From Echinarachnius parma (Eukaryota > Echinodermata > Echinoidea > Clypeasteroida > Echinarachniidae), in NCBI GenBank assembly GCA_037951105.1, contig JBAMJV010011283.1:1-64000 (forward strand): a stretch of DNA of 64,000 nt, in the 5' to 3' direction. Below, in pieces: positions 35,301 through 47,300 of the stretch; positions within the stretch are counted from its first letter, which is position 1; each line of letters starts with the position of its first letter. The notes under the pieces were generated by a model. That model was not told the DNA's origin and made no database searches. It saw only the letters and a list, made by a program, of their open reading frames with translations. Position numbers and translations under genes: made by a program.

Positions 35301-38300
35301 CGCTCGCGTCCGTAATGTATGGTGACCTTTCCTGTTTATGTCTTTTGGACACTTAAACAAAGACTCAAACTAATCCTTTCTTGTTGTTGTTTTATTCAAG
35401 ACCCTTCTTTTGCTATTCCTCATTGGTTATTGCCAATTTAATCATGTGTTTTGTTTATCGAATGTTAGCTACCAGGAGTAGCCAATTTAGATACTGATAT
35501 AGGCACTCACTTGTGTGGGTCATTAACTCAACTATTATAGTCTTCATTTGGCTTTGATTGTTGGAAGCTTTCCACGGAATTGAAAGATAAGCAATAAAGT
35601 TAACTTTGAAGTGTATAACTTGTGTCCCTGTAATTATTTGGGTGGCTAAGCGGCCTTATAGACTTAATGAGTTTAGAGAATTAAACCACTCTTACATTTT
35701 TGGGGGCCTGTCCGGGAGTCGCTTAGCTGTAACATTTCCAAGCTTTTATAGGATACTATGTTCTAGTTATAAAATAATTGTTACCCCTGTCCATAAGCTG
35801 TGTACTGTAGGTGATGTTTTAGGATCACTGATGCTAAGAGATGCTTATTACATAACTGTTCTCTATTGTTCACTTTCAGGTACTTAGTCTGGCCACTGTG
35901 TAAGGCGAAGGTAACGTTTGCAGAGGCACTGACACTGTTTCAGCCTTCAAGAAGTTGCGGTTTGCAAGCAAGCAAGCGAGCATTGAGCAAGCGCTGGATT
36001 CTGGTGAGTGCAATTTGTTTTGCCACTATTACACACCCAGAAAGTATCACAGAACAGAGACTCAGTAGTAATTTAATCTGTAGGAGGTATAAGCTAGCAA
36101 TATGGATATTAGATTGTTTGACATAGGGAAAGACTTAGGATATAAGGGACAGGAGTTAGTAGCCTTTGTAGAGAAGACGGCTGCAGAAATAGCAAAGAAG
36201 TTAAAAGAAGATGATACTAAAGCTAGAGATGACAGGAAGCTTGCTAGGGAAGAGAGACAAGAGGAGTTGGAGCTGTTGGAGAAAAATTTTGGAACTGGCT
36301 CGTCTCCAGGGAGACCAGCAGTCGACAGGTAATGGTAATGGTAATGACCGCCGTTATTTGGCCCCGTCCCCGAAGCTTCCCCGGTTCGACGAAGGTAAGG
36401 ATAACATGGACGCCTACCTTGACAGGTTCGAGCGATACGCTCAGAGTCAGGGTTGGCCTGAGGCCACGTGGGCCATAAGTTTGAGTGCTCTTTTACAGGG
36501 CAAGGCGTTGGACGTATACGCAAGGCTTCCCACAGATCAGGTAGGTGAATATAAATTAGTGAAAGAGGCGTTGCTAAAGAGGTTTGAACTAACCGCTGAG
36601 GACTTTAGGAAAAAGTTCCGAGGTTCGGCCCCAGAAGCTGGAGAGACGCCGAGTCAATTTGTCGTCCGGCTGGACCACTACTTGCAGAGGTGGGTGGAGC
36701 TTTCCAAATGTTCACGTACGTTTGATGGACTTGTGGATCTGTTGCTCAGACAGCAGCTTGTTGAGAAGGGAGGTCAGGATTTGTCGTTGTTTCTTAAAGA
36801 GAGGAAACTTAAATCAGTATCCGAGATGGTAGGCTTCGCTGACATGTTTGTAGAAGCACATGGTGGGCGTGGTTGGAGTTCCAAGAAACCTTACCAGGAT
36901 GTTCGTAGACCGAAGGCTCCGTCAGGAATTCCGGTTCCGAAGGCGAATTCTGAGGGTAAGAGAGGAAACGAGCAGAGGCCTCCTCCATCGGTGCGTAGAC
37001 AGGTTGGTCCATGCTTTATATGCAATCGGATGGGACACCTCGCTTCAAGATGTAGGGTTAGGCAGCAGTCAGCCATGGGTCTCGTGAGTAATCCTCCAGG
37101 TCCGCTGCGTGGTCGCAGACGGCGTAGAAGTAAATCCCCTCCGGAGAAGACACCAGATGAAGGTGAGGAGCAGTCGCAGAGTTCGTGTCCTACATGTGGT
37201 CCTACATGTGGGGATAGTCTGACTCCGAATCAGGAGATTGGATTGTTGTTGTTGACGTCTACCGCATTCACGGTTGCAGCCTCCAATGTTGTGAGTGATA
37301 AGCTGCAAGTCATGTGTGTTGCATGTCAACGTAGATGGCGTAACCAGCTCCCAGTTATTGATGGTAAGATTGGTTCCCATGATGTGAGTATCCTCAGAGA
37401 TACGGGTTGTTCAGGTGTTGTAGTGAAGAAGTCGTTAGTGTCGGCATGTCAGTTCACAGGTCAGTACAAGCAGTGTGTGTTGATTGATGGCACAGTTCGC
37501 AGATTTCCCACGGCAAAGGTTGAAATGAAGTCACCGATTTTCGTCGGCATTGCGGAGGCTTTGTGCATGGATTCCCCTGTGTTTGATGTAATTCTCGGCA
37601 ACATCGCAGGTGTAAGGCCGATTGATGATCCACTTCCAGATTGGAAGTCGGGTGTTGTTGGATGTCCTCCCCAGGAGAGCGTTGGTATGGCTGTCCAGAC
37701 TAGAGCCCAGGTTGTTCAGGCTAAACGTCCAGTACGTCCCCTGAAGGTCCCTTCAGCCATTCCTGATGTGTCGGTAGAGGATATCAAAGAGGCTCAAGGT
37801 AATGATCCAACACTGAAGAAGGCCAGAGAGCTGGCTAGTTCAAGTAAGGTTGGTGAGATTAGGCATGGCTCTTACGTCTTTGACCGAGGACTGCTATACA
37901 GGATTTTCGAACCAAAGTCGGTGACAGATGGAAATCTTGTTGGGCAGTTAGTTGTCCCCAGACCCTACCGGCGGACCGTTCTAAAACTTGCTCATGAGGG
38001 CACCTTAGGTGGTCATCAGGGGGTCAAGAAGGTCACAGAGAAGGTAAGGTCCAATTTCTTTTGGCCTGGCGTACAAGCTGATGTTGTGCGCTTCTGTAGG
38101 TCCTGCGACATTTGTCAACGGACAGTGTCGAAAGGTAGAATTCCGAAAGTGCAAATCGGTAGGGTGCCTGTTATAGACACCCCCTTTCGGAGAGTTGCTG
38201 TTGATTTGATTGGTCCTATCAAACCCGATGGCAGCAATCGTTTCTGTATCCATTGCAGGCGGTTGAACCGAACAACAGTCGAGTGATGAGGTGGGCTCTT

Positions 38301-41300
38301 ACCCTCCAACCCTTTCGGTTCCGAATCGAGGCGATTCGTGGCTCGGAGAACGTTGGAGCAGATTATCTCAGTAGAACTGAACTGTGAACAGTAAAATACG
38401 GCTCAGATGGAAATTGAAGTAAATGCTTTAAATTAGGCCACTTTTGTAATTTTCTGTTTGGGAGACGAAATTCTGTGGAGAAAGAGACTCCAAAAAGGTC
38501 AGTATTTATTTACTCATATTTTCTTCTACGTCTTTAGTGTGGACTAAATACGAGTGGCAAGGAAAAGGTACGTGGCTTGATTTTACTTTATGGTACAGTG
38601 TGCTGGGAAAATTTGGATATATTTTTATAGAAAATATGGTATATTTTCTTGAAGCGGGCGGCCATTGTAAGGATTTTCCCAGGTCCTTTATCTATGAGTT
38701 AGAATATAGATAAACATGGGGTGGGTTAAGCAAACCAGTCGGTTGTATAGCACTTTGGTTTGCGCATTATGTACATGGAATGTGCACTGTAGTGTAGATT
38801 GTGTTTAGGCCAACAGATAGCGGATAGCGGATAGTGTGTGTGCTATTATATGTGTATACTGTTGTTGTTGTTGTAGCGTAGCAACCCTAATTGCCTAGAG
38901 CCTTTGTTCTGTGGATACTTGCACTGGGTGTGTTAGCAAGGCAGTGAAATTGCATTGTAGTCTTAATTTTGTCGCCGTTCGTGAAAGTACTGCGAAGCAG
39001 AGTAGCTCGCGCTCTCTGCCAAATTTGTAGGGAGTGGCACCGGCTAAGCCAGCCAGAGATGCCCTCCAGAATACCAGCCTGCCACTGTATTTAGTTATTG
39101 CAGCATGCAGCAGCTTGTGTGTGTAGTATACGGCCCATTGAAGTCGTTGGGCGTGGCGACAGCAGTGACAGTGCCAAGCTGATATTCCCTTCCCCTTGAG
39201 GCCAAATTGTAAGTACTACTTGCTTTATATATTATTGTTCTATAAGCATTTTAATGTTTAATACCTTGATATATATAAGTGCTGCATCTGTTAATTTAAT
39301 TCGACTGCATTAAGCACTGCAGCGTTAGTAGAAATCTGAGTGAAAGTGTGGTGGTAATTTCTGTTTTGGAAAGGATAAAATAACAATATTGGACAGAAGT
39401 GAGTTCATTATAAAATGTTGCTCTAACTTTTGTAGCTTGTTAATATATATTAATTGGAGAAATGCCTGTTATTTGATAATCTTGTAAGAATAATAGGACT
39501 TTGTAAAGCCCTAATTTGATGTTTACACTTGAGAAAGGGCTTGAATGAAGCTTTGATTATCTATGATTAGTTTAGGGTTAATGAATTGCATGTGAATTCA
39601 AGCCAGATGTTGTCAAGTGAATTAGAAGTGAGTGTCTTAAAGGAAATATTTCATGTAGGTATGTGGATATGGTTTAGACATAGGTAGGCCATCCATTCTT
39701 TGGCTGTTTGTTCTTTATAGATGGCGGTCGTCCCCGACTCCGTATAGGGTCATCTTTGACTACCCTTAGGGTCATCTTCCAGTTTCGTCATAGTGTCATC
39801 GTCATCTCGTCATGAACTTCGTCTTCCCTTCGTGGTGTAGGGTCATCGTCCTCTGATCGTCTCACGTTCGCCCTGAAGGTCAACGCAAGGTCATCAGGAC
39901 CGACTCGTCGATTGCTACAGCTCGCGTAATGAAGAGTTCACGTCTCACCCTGTGTCGCGTTGTGAACACCCCACTAGTTGGACACCATAGAGTAGAGTCA
40001 CCGTAAATTAGCGCCATCGCTCGCGTCCGTAATGTATGGTGACCTTTCCTGTTTATGTCTTTTGGACACTTAAACAAAGACTCAAACTAATCCTTTCTTG
40101 TTGTTGTTTTATTCAAGACCCTTCTTTTGCTATTCCTCATTGGTTATTGCCAATTTAATCATGTGTTTTGTTTATCGAATGTTAGCTACCAGGAGTAGCC
40201 AATTTAGATACTGATATAGGCACTCACTTGTGTGGGTCATTAACTCAACTATTATAGTCTTCATTTGGCTTTGATTGTTGGAAGCTTTCCACGGAATTGA
40301 AAGATAAGCAATAAAGTTAACTTTGAAGTGTATAACTTGTGTCCCTGTAATTATTTGGGTGGCTAAGCGGCCTTATAGACTTAATGAGTTTAGAGAATTA
40401 AACCACTCTTACACCTATAATAGAGGAGAGACCGCCGACCAACATGGGCTGTTGAGTCATCACCTTTTCATCCCCCGAGCTATTCTGACCTTTTAAAAAA
40501 TCTTTCTCCTTTTGCAGAGATTACACTTTTCTGCATGCAAAACGTTTTTGTCTACATGGACGCGTGTAAGCACCACACCTTCAGGCTTCCAGGCCTCGCT
40601 TATCTCTCCACGGCACACATCGGAGTCATCGCCACGCCTTCGCGCCACATCATGTGTGGTGGTTCATTGATGGGACTGAAATGATATATCGCCTTTCTCT
40701 TCACGCGTCTTCACGTTCATCATCATCATCATTGAACTCTCGTTCTCATCTCTTCCGCGGACGCGCATTTCATTCAGGCCAACTGAATGCTCTAATCAAT
40801 TACCATAGACTTTAATTATTCACGTGCAATACATTTTTCGGACATTTGTTTTATACCCTTTAATAATGACGTCAACCAAATTCTATATGACTTGTGCGGA
40901 CATTCCTTTTATTCAGTCGTTGTACTGTATTATTTCTATTAGTGAACCTTGTACAGGGAAACCCCGTTATAACGAGGCAGTCGGGACTCGGGACTATCGA
41001 TTTTACCTTAATATAACCGGAATCTCGCTATAAACGAGCTCGTTATAAGCAGACCATTATGGTATTGGAACAATTGGGACCAAAGGATTCTTCTCATTGT
41101 AAACGGTACCTCATTATAAGCAAGCTCGTTATAACGGGGTTTCCCTGTATTGGGTGCTAGTGACCGCCGTATGTGTTTGCATCAACAGTACGTACAACCT
41201 ATCACACACCACATTTCCCCAATATTTGGTCTCACTAAAAGCTGACCACATCAGAGAGTATAAAGAATCGTCTTGTATACTATTGTTTCAGCCTACCACA

Positions 41301-44300
41301 AATGAATAGTTATAGGTCTATTAGGAGGAAAAATCTCTAAAAGTTAGAGCATTATCTGGCAAGATACAATGAAACTGGCTCTTGGAAATATGGTGAACTC
41401 AAATTTGCAACAAACTCTGATAAAATATTTTCTTCATATGCACACTTTTCCATTCCCAAAATCATGATATGTTGTGTATCGATGTATTCTACATAAAATA
41501 CAGTAGGTTTAAGATCAACCTATATTTAGAGAAAATTAGATGCCTATTTCCAAAGAGCCATAGTTTTTTGTTTGTATTTCTTGACCGATCATGCTCACTA
41601 ACAACATCATGTGTACAGCCATTTTGAGATGTCATAGCTTTTTTTTATTTGTCGTAGGGGTAAGTGCTATGACAGATAACTATGACAAATTTGTCGTCAC
41701 GACAAATTTGTCGTGCCGACAAATCCTTAAAATGCTTTGTGAAATGGATATTCGTCATCGATGACAAATTTGTCATAGAAATGGAAATTTGTCATAGAAA
41801 TGGCATTTGTCGTGACGACAAGTGCTTTGTGAAACACCCTCCCGGAAATGCCTTAGACGATACCATTTCATAAAAAGCGGTGCATAATTGTGTATGTAGT
41901 GAAGCCTATGTACATGTACATCCCTTGTATTCCATCTTTCTATACGTTTCTTTTTACACCCCCACTCCCTTCCTATACAAGTCATTTTGTTCAAATCACG
42001 GGTTGGGCTAACAACATGCGCATCAACGTCGTTATCAGCCAAACCCGCGCACCCGGTTTGATAATGGATTGTCCCATCCAGGGGGGGGGGGGGGGGGGTA
42101 AACTCAGCCGCCATGACGGTTAGGTATGCATGCGATTAGAAGCAGTTTAGCTACGTCACAAAACGTCATCAAAAGTATGACAGGCTGTGTATTTCGAAAT
42201 TGATCTGGAATTAAATAATAAAATACATCACATTGAGCGGTGAAATATTCACCACCTCTTTATCTAGCGTAATCAATTTGTGTTGCCATTTTCTACTACA
42301 TCAATAAGACCACTTTTTAGTTACATTTTGAGTTAAATACTGTTTATGATTGCTCAATATTTGCAGAAGAGTCGCCCTTCATACACGGATCACCGTCTCA
42401 GCCAAGGGCAAAAATTGTTTACAAATTCATCGCGCACAAATTCACAAATGTACGCGCTAATGACATCTTTGCCATAGAAAATGTACAGTGTGAGTGCGCT
42501 TGGTAAAGTGCGCGCCTTACGCACATTCCTATTGTTTCGTCATATTATTTCCCCACAATGCAGTTTTGTGACGAACTTCCTCCGTTCAATACTGCTCGTA
42601 AACAAGACCGTCAGCCCGCCATTGTTTTATGTACAAAGGCTATGGGGTACGGTACCTACGGACAATACAGTTTACCTTCTAGTTCTACAACGGCAGTGTT
42701 GGAGTCATACTTCTATGGTCCCATCACGCGTCAGACCAACGCGTACCTGAGTGTCTTTCAGGCATAGAAGAATGAATAAACAAACCAACCCGTTTATAAC
42801 TAGAAGGTTCACTTAACGCGCGCCAGTGACGTGTCCCATAGACTTTGTACATGGGCAACATGGCGGAGTGAACCGATTTTTGAAGCTCCCGTAGCCCACT
42901 TCTCTACGTCATCGCGTAGTGACCTAGAAATACTGGACCAATCATCATGCTATGCAGTGCGTAGACTATCGCGCCTATTTTCCTGCGCACTGTCAAAGAC
43001 TGTAGAATTACAAGACAGATCACTGGCGGTCGCGCAGCGATGTCCCTTCAAACAGAATGAAGATTCAAATCGAGCTAAAGAGAAAGTTGGGTACACCCAG
43101 AGGTTTGGGTACAGTACTGAATCTTGCTTATTTTAATTAATTAAAAAACATTTAAAAATTATTGTCGATGAGCTTTTTTGGAACAAATGTTCCCTTTGTT
43201 AGTATTAATTTAAACAAAAGTAAGGATCAGAACGTACTTACTTAAACTCGGCAAATTCAGGCTAGTATGACGATTGAACATCAGCTTATCTCCAAGTTGA
43301 GTACACCTGGGGGACACATTGTTTTTCTAATTCAATATTGTCTTTGTATATGTAAAAATATTTAAACATTATTGTCGATGAGCTTTTAGAGATTTTCACT
43401 CACATTTTTGAAATAAAGAATTGTTAAATTCACAGATCTCGAACGTGCACAATAAACAGGCAATTGCATATTTGGATATTTGCATATTATCACGCACACT
43501 GTCTGGAATATACGCACCGACAAACCAATCGACTTTGTTCTTCCCAACATGATACTGCTTTGTGGAATAATTGACCAATGATAACTGCGTATGTGTGCGC
43601 ATTATAAAATCGGTGCGCTTAGTCAGCTGATTTATTTCCGAAAATAGTGTTGTTGCTAGGCTAAAAATAGCCGAGTCATTCACATTAAGCCAGCAGCAAC
43701 AACAACAACTGCAACAATAAATATGTGGGGAACCCCCTGTGCAATTTGCATTGTGACGTCAGGACTGTAATTGCGCGCATTAACTGAGGACATCGCGCGC
43801 TGCCCATTCACTTTGTACAAGAAAATTGTCCAGTGGTTGGTCTTTCCATTAAGCGTCTTTGGCACTGTTCTAGATTTCATCACGCTTATGAGAACAATGG
43901 GAGCCATTGTGACGTATGCATATGAGCTTGTTTTATTGACCTCGATCCCGTGACGACGCGTTTGAACTACTCTGTGATTGGTTAACTGTAGTTCCCAAGT
44001 AGCCCATAATACAACCAGTTGTGGGCTCTTCCGGTGAGCAAAAATCGCTGCACTCTGGCAGCAGTGACACCCCCCTGCTTTCAGGGGAGTGCAGGGGGGT
44101 CATACTGCGCGCTAATCATGGAAAACTTTATGGACTGGCTAACATGGAATTCTGGAATACGTTTAGTCTAGGATCGAGACCCTCGATCGCATGCTAAACA
44201 TAGCGCGACCAACGAGAGAGGTCTGCGTAACATCAGTGATCGCTGCTCACGAGGCCTCAGTTGGCAGCCATTACTGCTGTTGTGCAGATCTCTTTTTTTT

Positions 44301-47300
44301 TTTTTTTTTTGCGCACTTGGGTACGCGTACAATTATAAAGAATTAAATGAAGACAGTGCGCGGACTGAGCGCGCATTAACATTATAATACGCGAGTAGCC
44401 ATTGCCATTTTTCTCTACACAGTAAACATCTTAAAATTTCAAAAATATGTTTCTCACAGCTTTGATTTCAATTGTAAAATCGCTATCGACTATAATTTTT
44501 TAATATTTGTCTTATCATGAGGATAATATTAATTCTACATAAAGACATAGCCATAAAGTTAACTAAAGTCGCCACTAAGCTCTTGGTCAATCTTCATGCT
44601 AGCCTGAATTAGCCGAGTTTTTGTAAGTACAGTTTGATCCTTATTTTCTTTAAAATTCTTACGAAAGAAGGGGACATCTGTTAAAAAAAAGCTATCGACT
44701 ATAATTTTAAAATGTTTTTGTATTAATAAAAATGACACAAATACAGTGATAAAATAAATTCCCTATGGTTACTAAGGTCTGGCTTAAGCTCGATTTGAAT
44801 CTTCATTCTGTTTGAAGGAACATCGCTGCGCGACCGCTAGTGATCTGTCTTGTAATTCTACAGTCTTTGATTGCATGCCTTGAGTGCGTAATGTTTGTTA
44901 ATGTGCTCGTTCATGAATGGAATATCTGCGCAATGCGCGCAGTTATTTTTAACGCGCGCTGGCCTTTGCACAACAACAACATAAAAACAGTACCCATTAC
45001 GTTTCACCCAAGTTAGAAAATATCCGCTTCTCAGGCCTGAGGAGAGGTTGAGAGATTCGTGCCTCTAGTAGAATTTTATCACCGTTTACACCGTTCTTAT
45101 CGGTTTACTGCGTGTAACCAGAGGAGATTATCTCTATAATACCACTAGGTCTCGGGGGGGGGGGGGGGGCAGTTAACAGGGCATGGAATGTTGACGAAAG
45201 CTATTAAAATGGTTGAGTTGATTTCCACCGTGGTGGAGATCACGGCTAACTTAGTGAAACGTAATGATTACACGTTTTAATCGTGCAATGTTACGTTTCC
45301 GCGAATGTAATGTGACCTGAATTCAACCAATCACATTGCGAGAACATTCATTACGTAGATGACATACAGGTGACAGACAGGCTACGAATTATCTAGATGG
45401 CTTTATAATATTATAACGCCTTATAATGGTCTCGCAATATGATTGGTTGAATTCAGGTCACATGATATTCGTGAAAATGTACCATTGCACGATGTTGACG
45501 TCATTATCGCGCAATGGCACGTTCATGTAGTTCTATTGCACGATTTTGACGTCATAAACGTGCAATTGTACTTTTATGTATTTGGTTTGTGCAAGCCCCA
45601 GCGCGCTTTAAAAATAACTCCACGCATTGTGTAGATTTTGCATTTAAGAACAAGCGCATCAACAAACATTACGGACTCCAAATGGAAACTAGCGCGCAGA
45701 GTTTGCCATGCCAGGGGCGGTAAGTGTAAACCTCCCAAAATATGAAATGAAAAGGATCTATTTAACACCGAGCTGGAAACAAATTTATTTTATACCTAGG
45801 TGTCATATTAAAGCAAATAATGAATGTATTTTCCATTCGTGCAATGGTACGAATATTTTCATTCGGTGAAAGATGGATTGTCCCATCTTTCACCTCATGC
45901 AAAAATTCGTACCATTGCACTCATAAACATTCATTATTTTTATAATATTCTAACATATTGATGGGCCATTGCGCATGCGCCGTTCAGTTAGATTCCAATA
46001 TGTCCATAAACCGCACCAAAATAAGAATGAAACTTTTATGATTACGCAAATGTTACTTAAAAAATGACCAATAATATAAGCAAAGACAAACAAAACATGT
46101 ATCATTAGAATAGAATAATCTTAAAAGTTTTACCTTGATAAACATGGCAATGTAGCAGACGAAGATGAAGGCGAAAGAAAGCAGGTTGACGACGATGAAA
46201 ATGGCGATGGAATACCACCACATCGGATACGTGTCAGAGTCAGAGAGGACGAAATCGACGTTGTAAACCTCCCGTCCGTCGATCCATTCACGTTCGACCA
46301 CTAGCGTACCCGTCTGGGCGGAGGCCGTCTGTAAACATGGTAAGTAACATGAGTGTACCCATGATTTTGTCCAAGGAGTGTAATTACGTCGGCAAAAATT
46401 TCCGAGGCCGCGGCCACTGGTTAGGAAGGGTGTAAGCGAGAGGGAGCCCGTCACCAAAAATGTTTCAGGCCGAAGCCGAGACCACTTGTTAAGTTGTGTC
46501 CTTGGGAGGGGGTGGGGGGGGGGGGGGGGGGGGGGGGCAAGACCATAAGGTATGATGGTCGAGACCGATAACAAGTAGACTCGAGACCCGTTCAAACTGG
46601 TAAAGGGGGTCTTGGCCCCCTGGTAATCAGTGGTCTCGGCTTCGGCTTCTGAACTTGTTCGGCGCGACGGTCAACCCATCCACCCCCACCTCCCGAGACC
46701 ACTGGTTGTGTCCTTGGGGGGGGGGGGGGGGGGGGGGGGCGAGACCATTGTGTATGATGGTTGAGACCGATACAAAGTGGAATCGAGACCGGTTCAAACT
46801 GGTAAAGGGGGGTTTGATCACCCCATATTTGGCCCCCAAGTTGTTTTTTCGTCAAAGGAGGGTGTTTGAACACCCCCTCCCCCGCCTCCCCACCCAAGTA
46901 AGCGTACGGTAAGTAATGTTTTGAAATTAACCTTGTGAGTGCCAAGTGACATTTAAAGTAACCAATTCAGTGAATAGCGAAACCCTCTGAGTTCCAAGCT
47001 AAAGGGATGATAAAGCTCTAGACAAACATTATTTTAATAACCAAAACTTTCGCCATTATGATTACGAACTATATACATATAACTCCACCATGCCCGGGCA
47101 GAAATGCAGACAAACTTGTTATCACTCAAAAAGTAACCGTTAAAACACAAAAGGGCTCTCTCTAAAACAATGTTTGTCTTAACCATTTCTTATTTCCAAA
47201 ATGGGAATTTGATGTTTGATTTAATAAAGAGATCATTGAACAACTTTTTAAAAACCTCTTTGGTATTTTTTGAAAAGTGTAGGTATTATACAAATATTAT

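Larger units (their letters stand above)
33908..40413 (+). mobile_element. Ty3/Gypsy LTR retrotransposon fossil
   Basis: An endogenous LTR element bounded by two long terminal repeats (TG...CA) with a 5-base target duplication CCTAT (33903-33907; 40414-40418). Internal parts recognised are a gag region with zinc knuckle, a protease-like motif, and an integrase zinc-binding segment. It looks broken, in at least one major place. The two LTRs are nearly identical apart from one length difference and a few substitutions, so the insertion is young. It lies inside the Harbinger-like region in the receptor's large intron. Confidence 0.9.
30580..41845 (+). mobile_element. Harbinger-like element region with 21-base inverted ends
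   Basis: CCGGGAGGGTGTTTCACAAA (30580) is mirrored by TTTGTGAAACACCCTCCCGG (41845). Both ends are followed by arrays of palindromes such as TTTGTCATCATGACAAA. A related terminus in left orientation lies at 33690-33720, so two related elements may be overlaid. Inside are a Myb-like exon pair (30793-31703), a pogo-like MITE and a Ty3/Gypsy fossil. No DDE transposase was recognised. The Harbinger/ISL2EU assignment rests on the termini and the Myb-like exon and is inference. Confidence 0.6.

Noticed and set aside
35163-35360. Minus-strand 65-codon ORF, repeated at 39880-40077
   Set aside because: It lies in the LTR, and its repetition is due to the two LTR copies.
43396-43953. Short ORFs on both strands
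   Set aside because: They fall in the large foldback element, with no family features.
46053-46595. 180-codon minus ORF as a single exon
   Set aside because: Only 46134-46328 matches the receptor family and has splice sites; the rest reads through intron and a G run.
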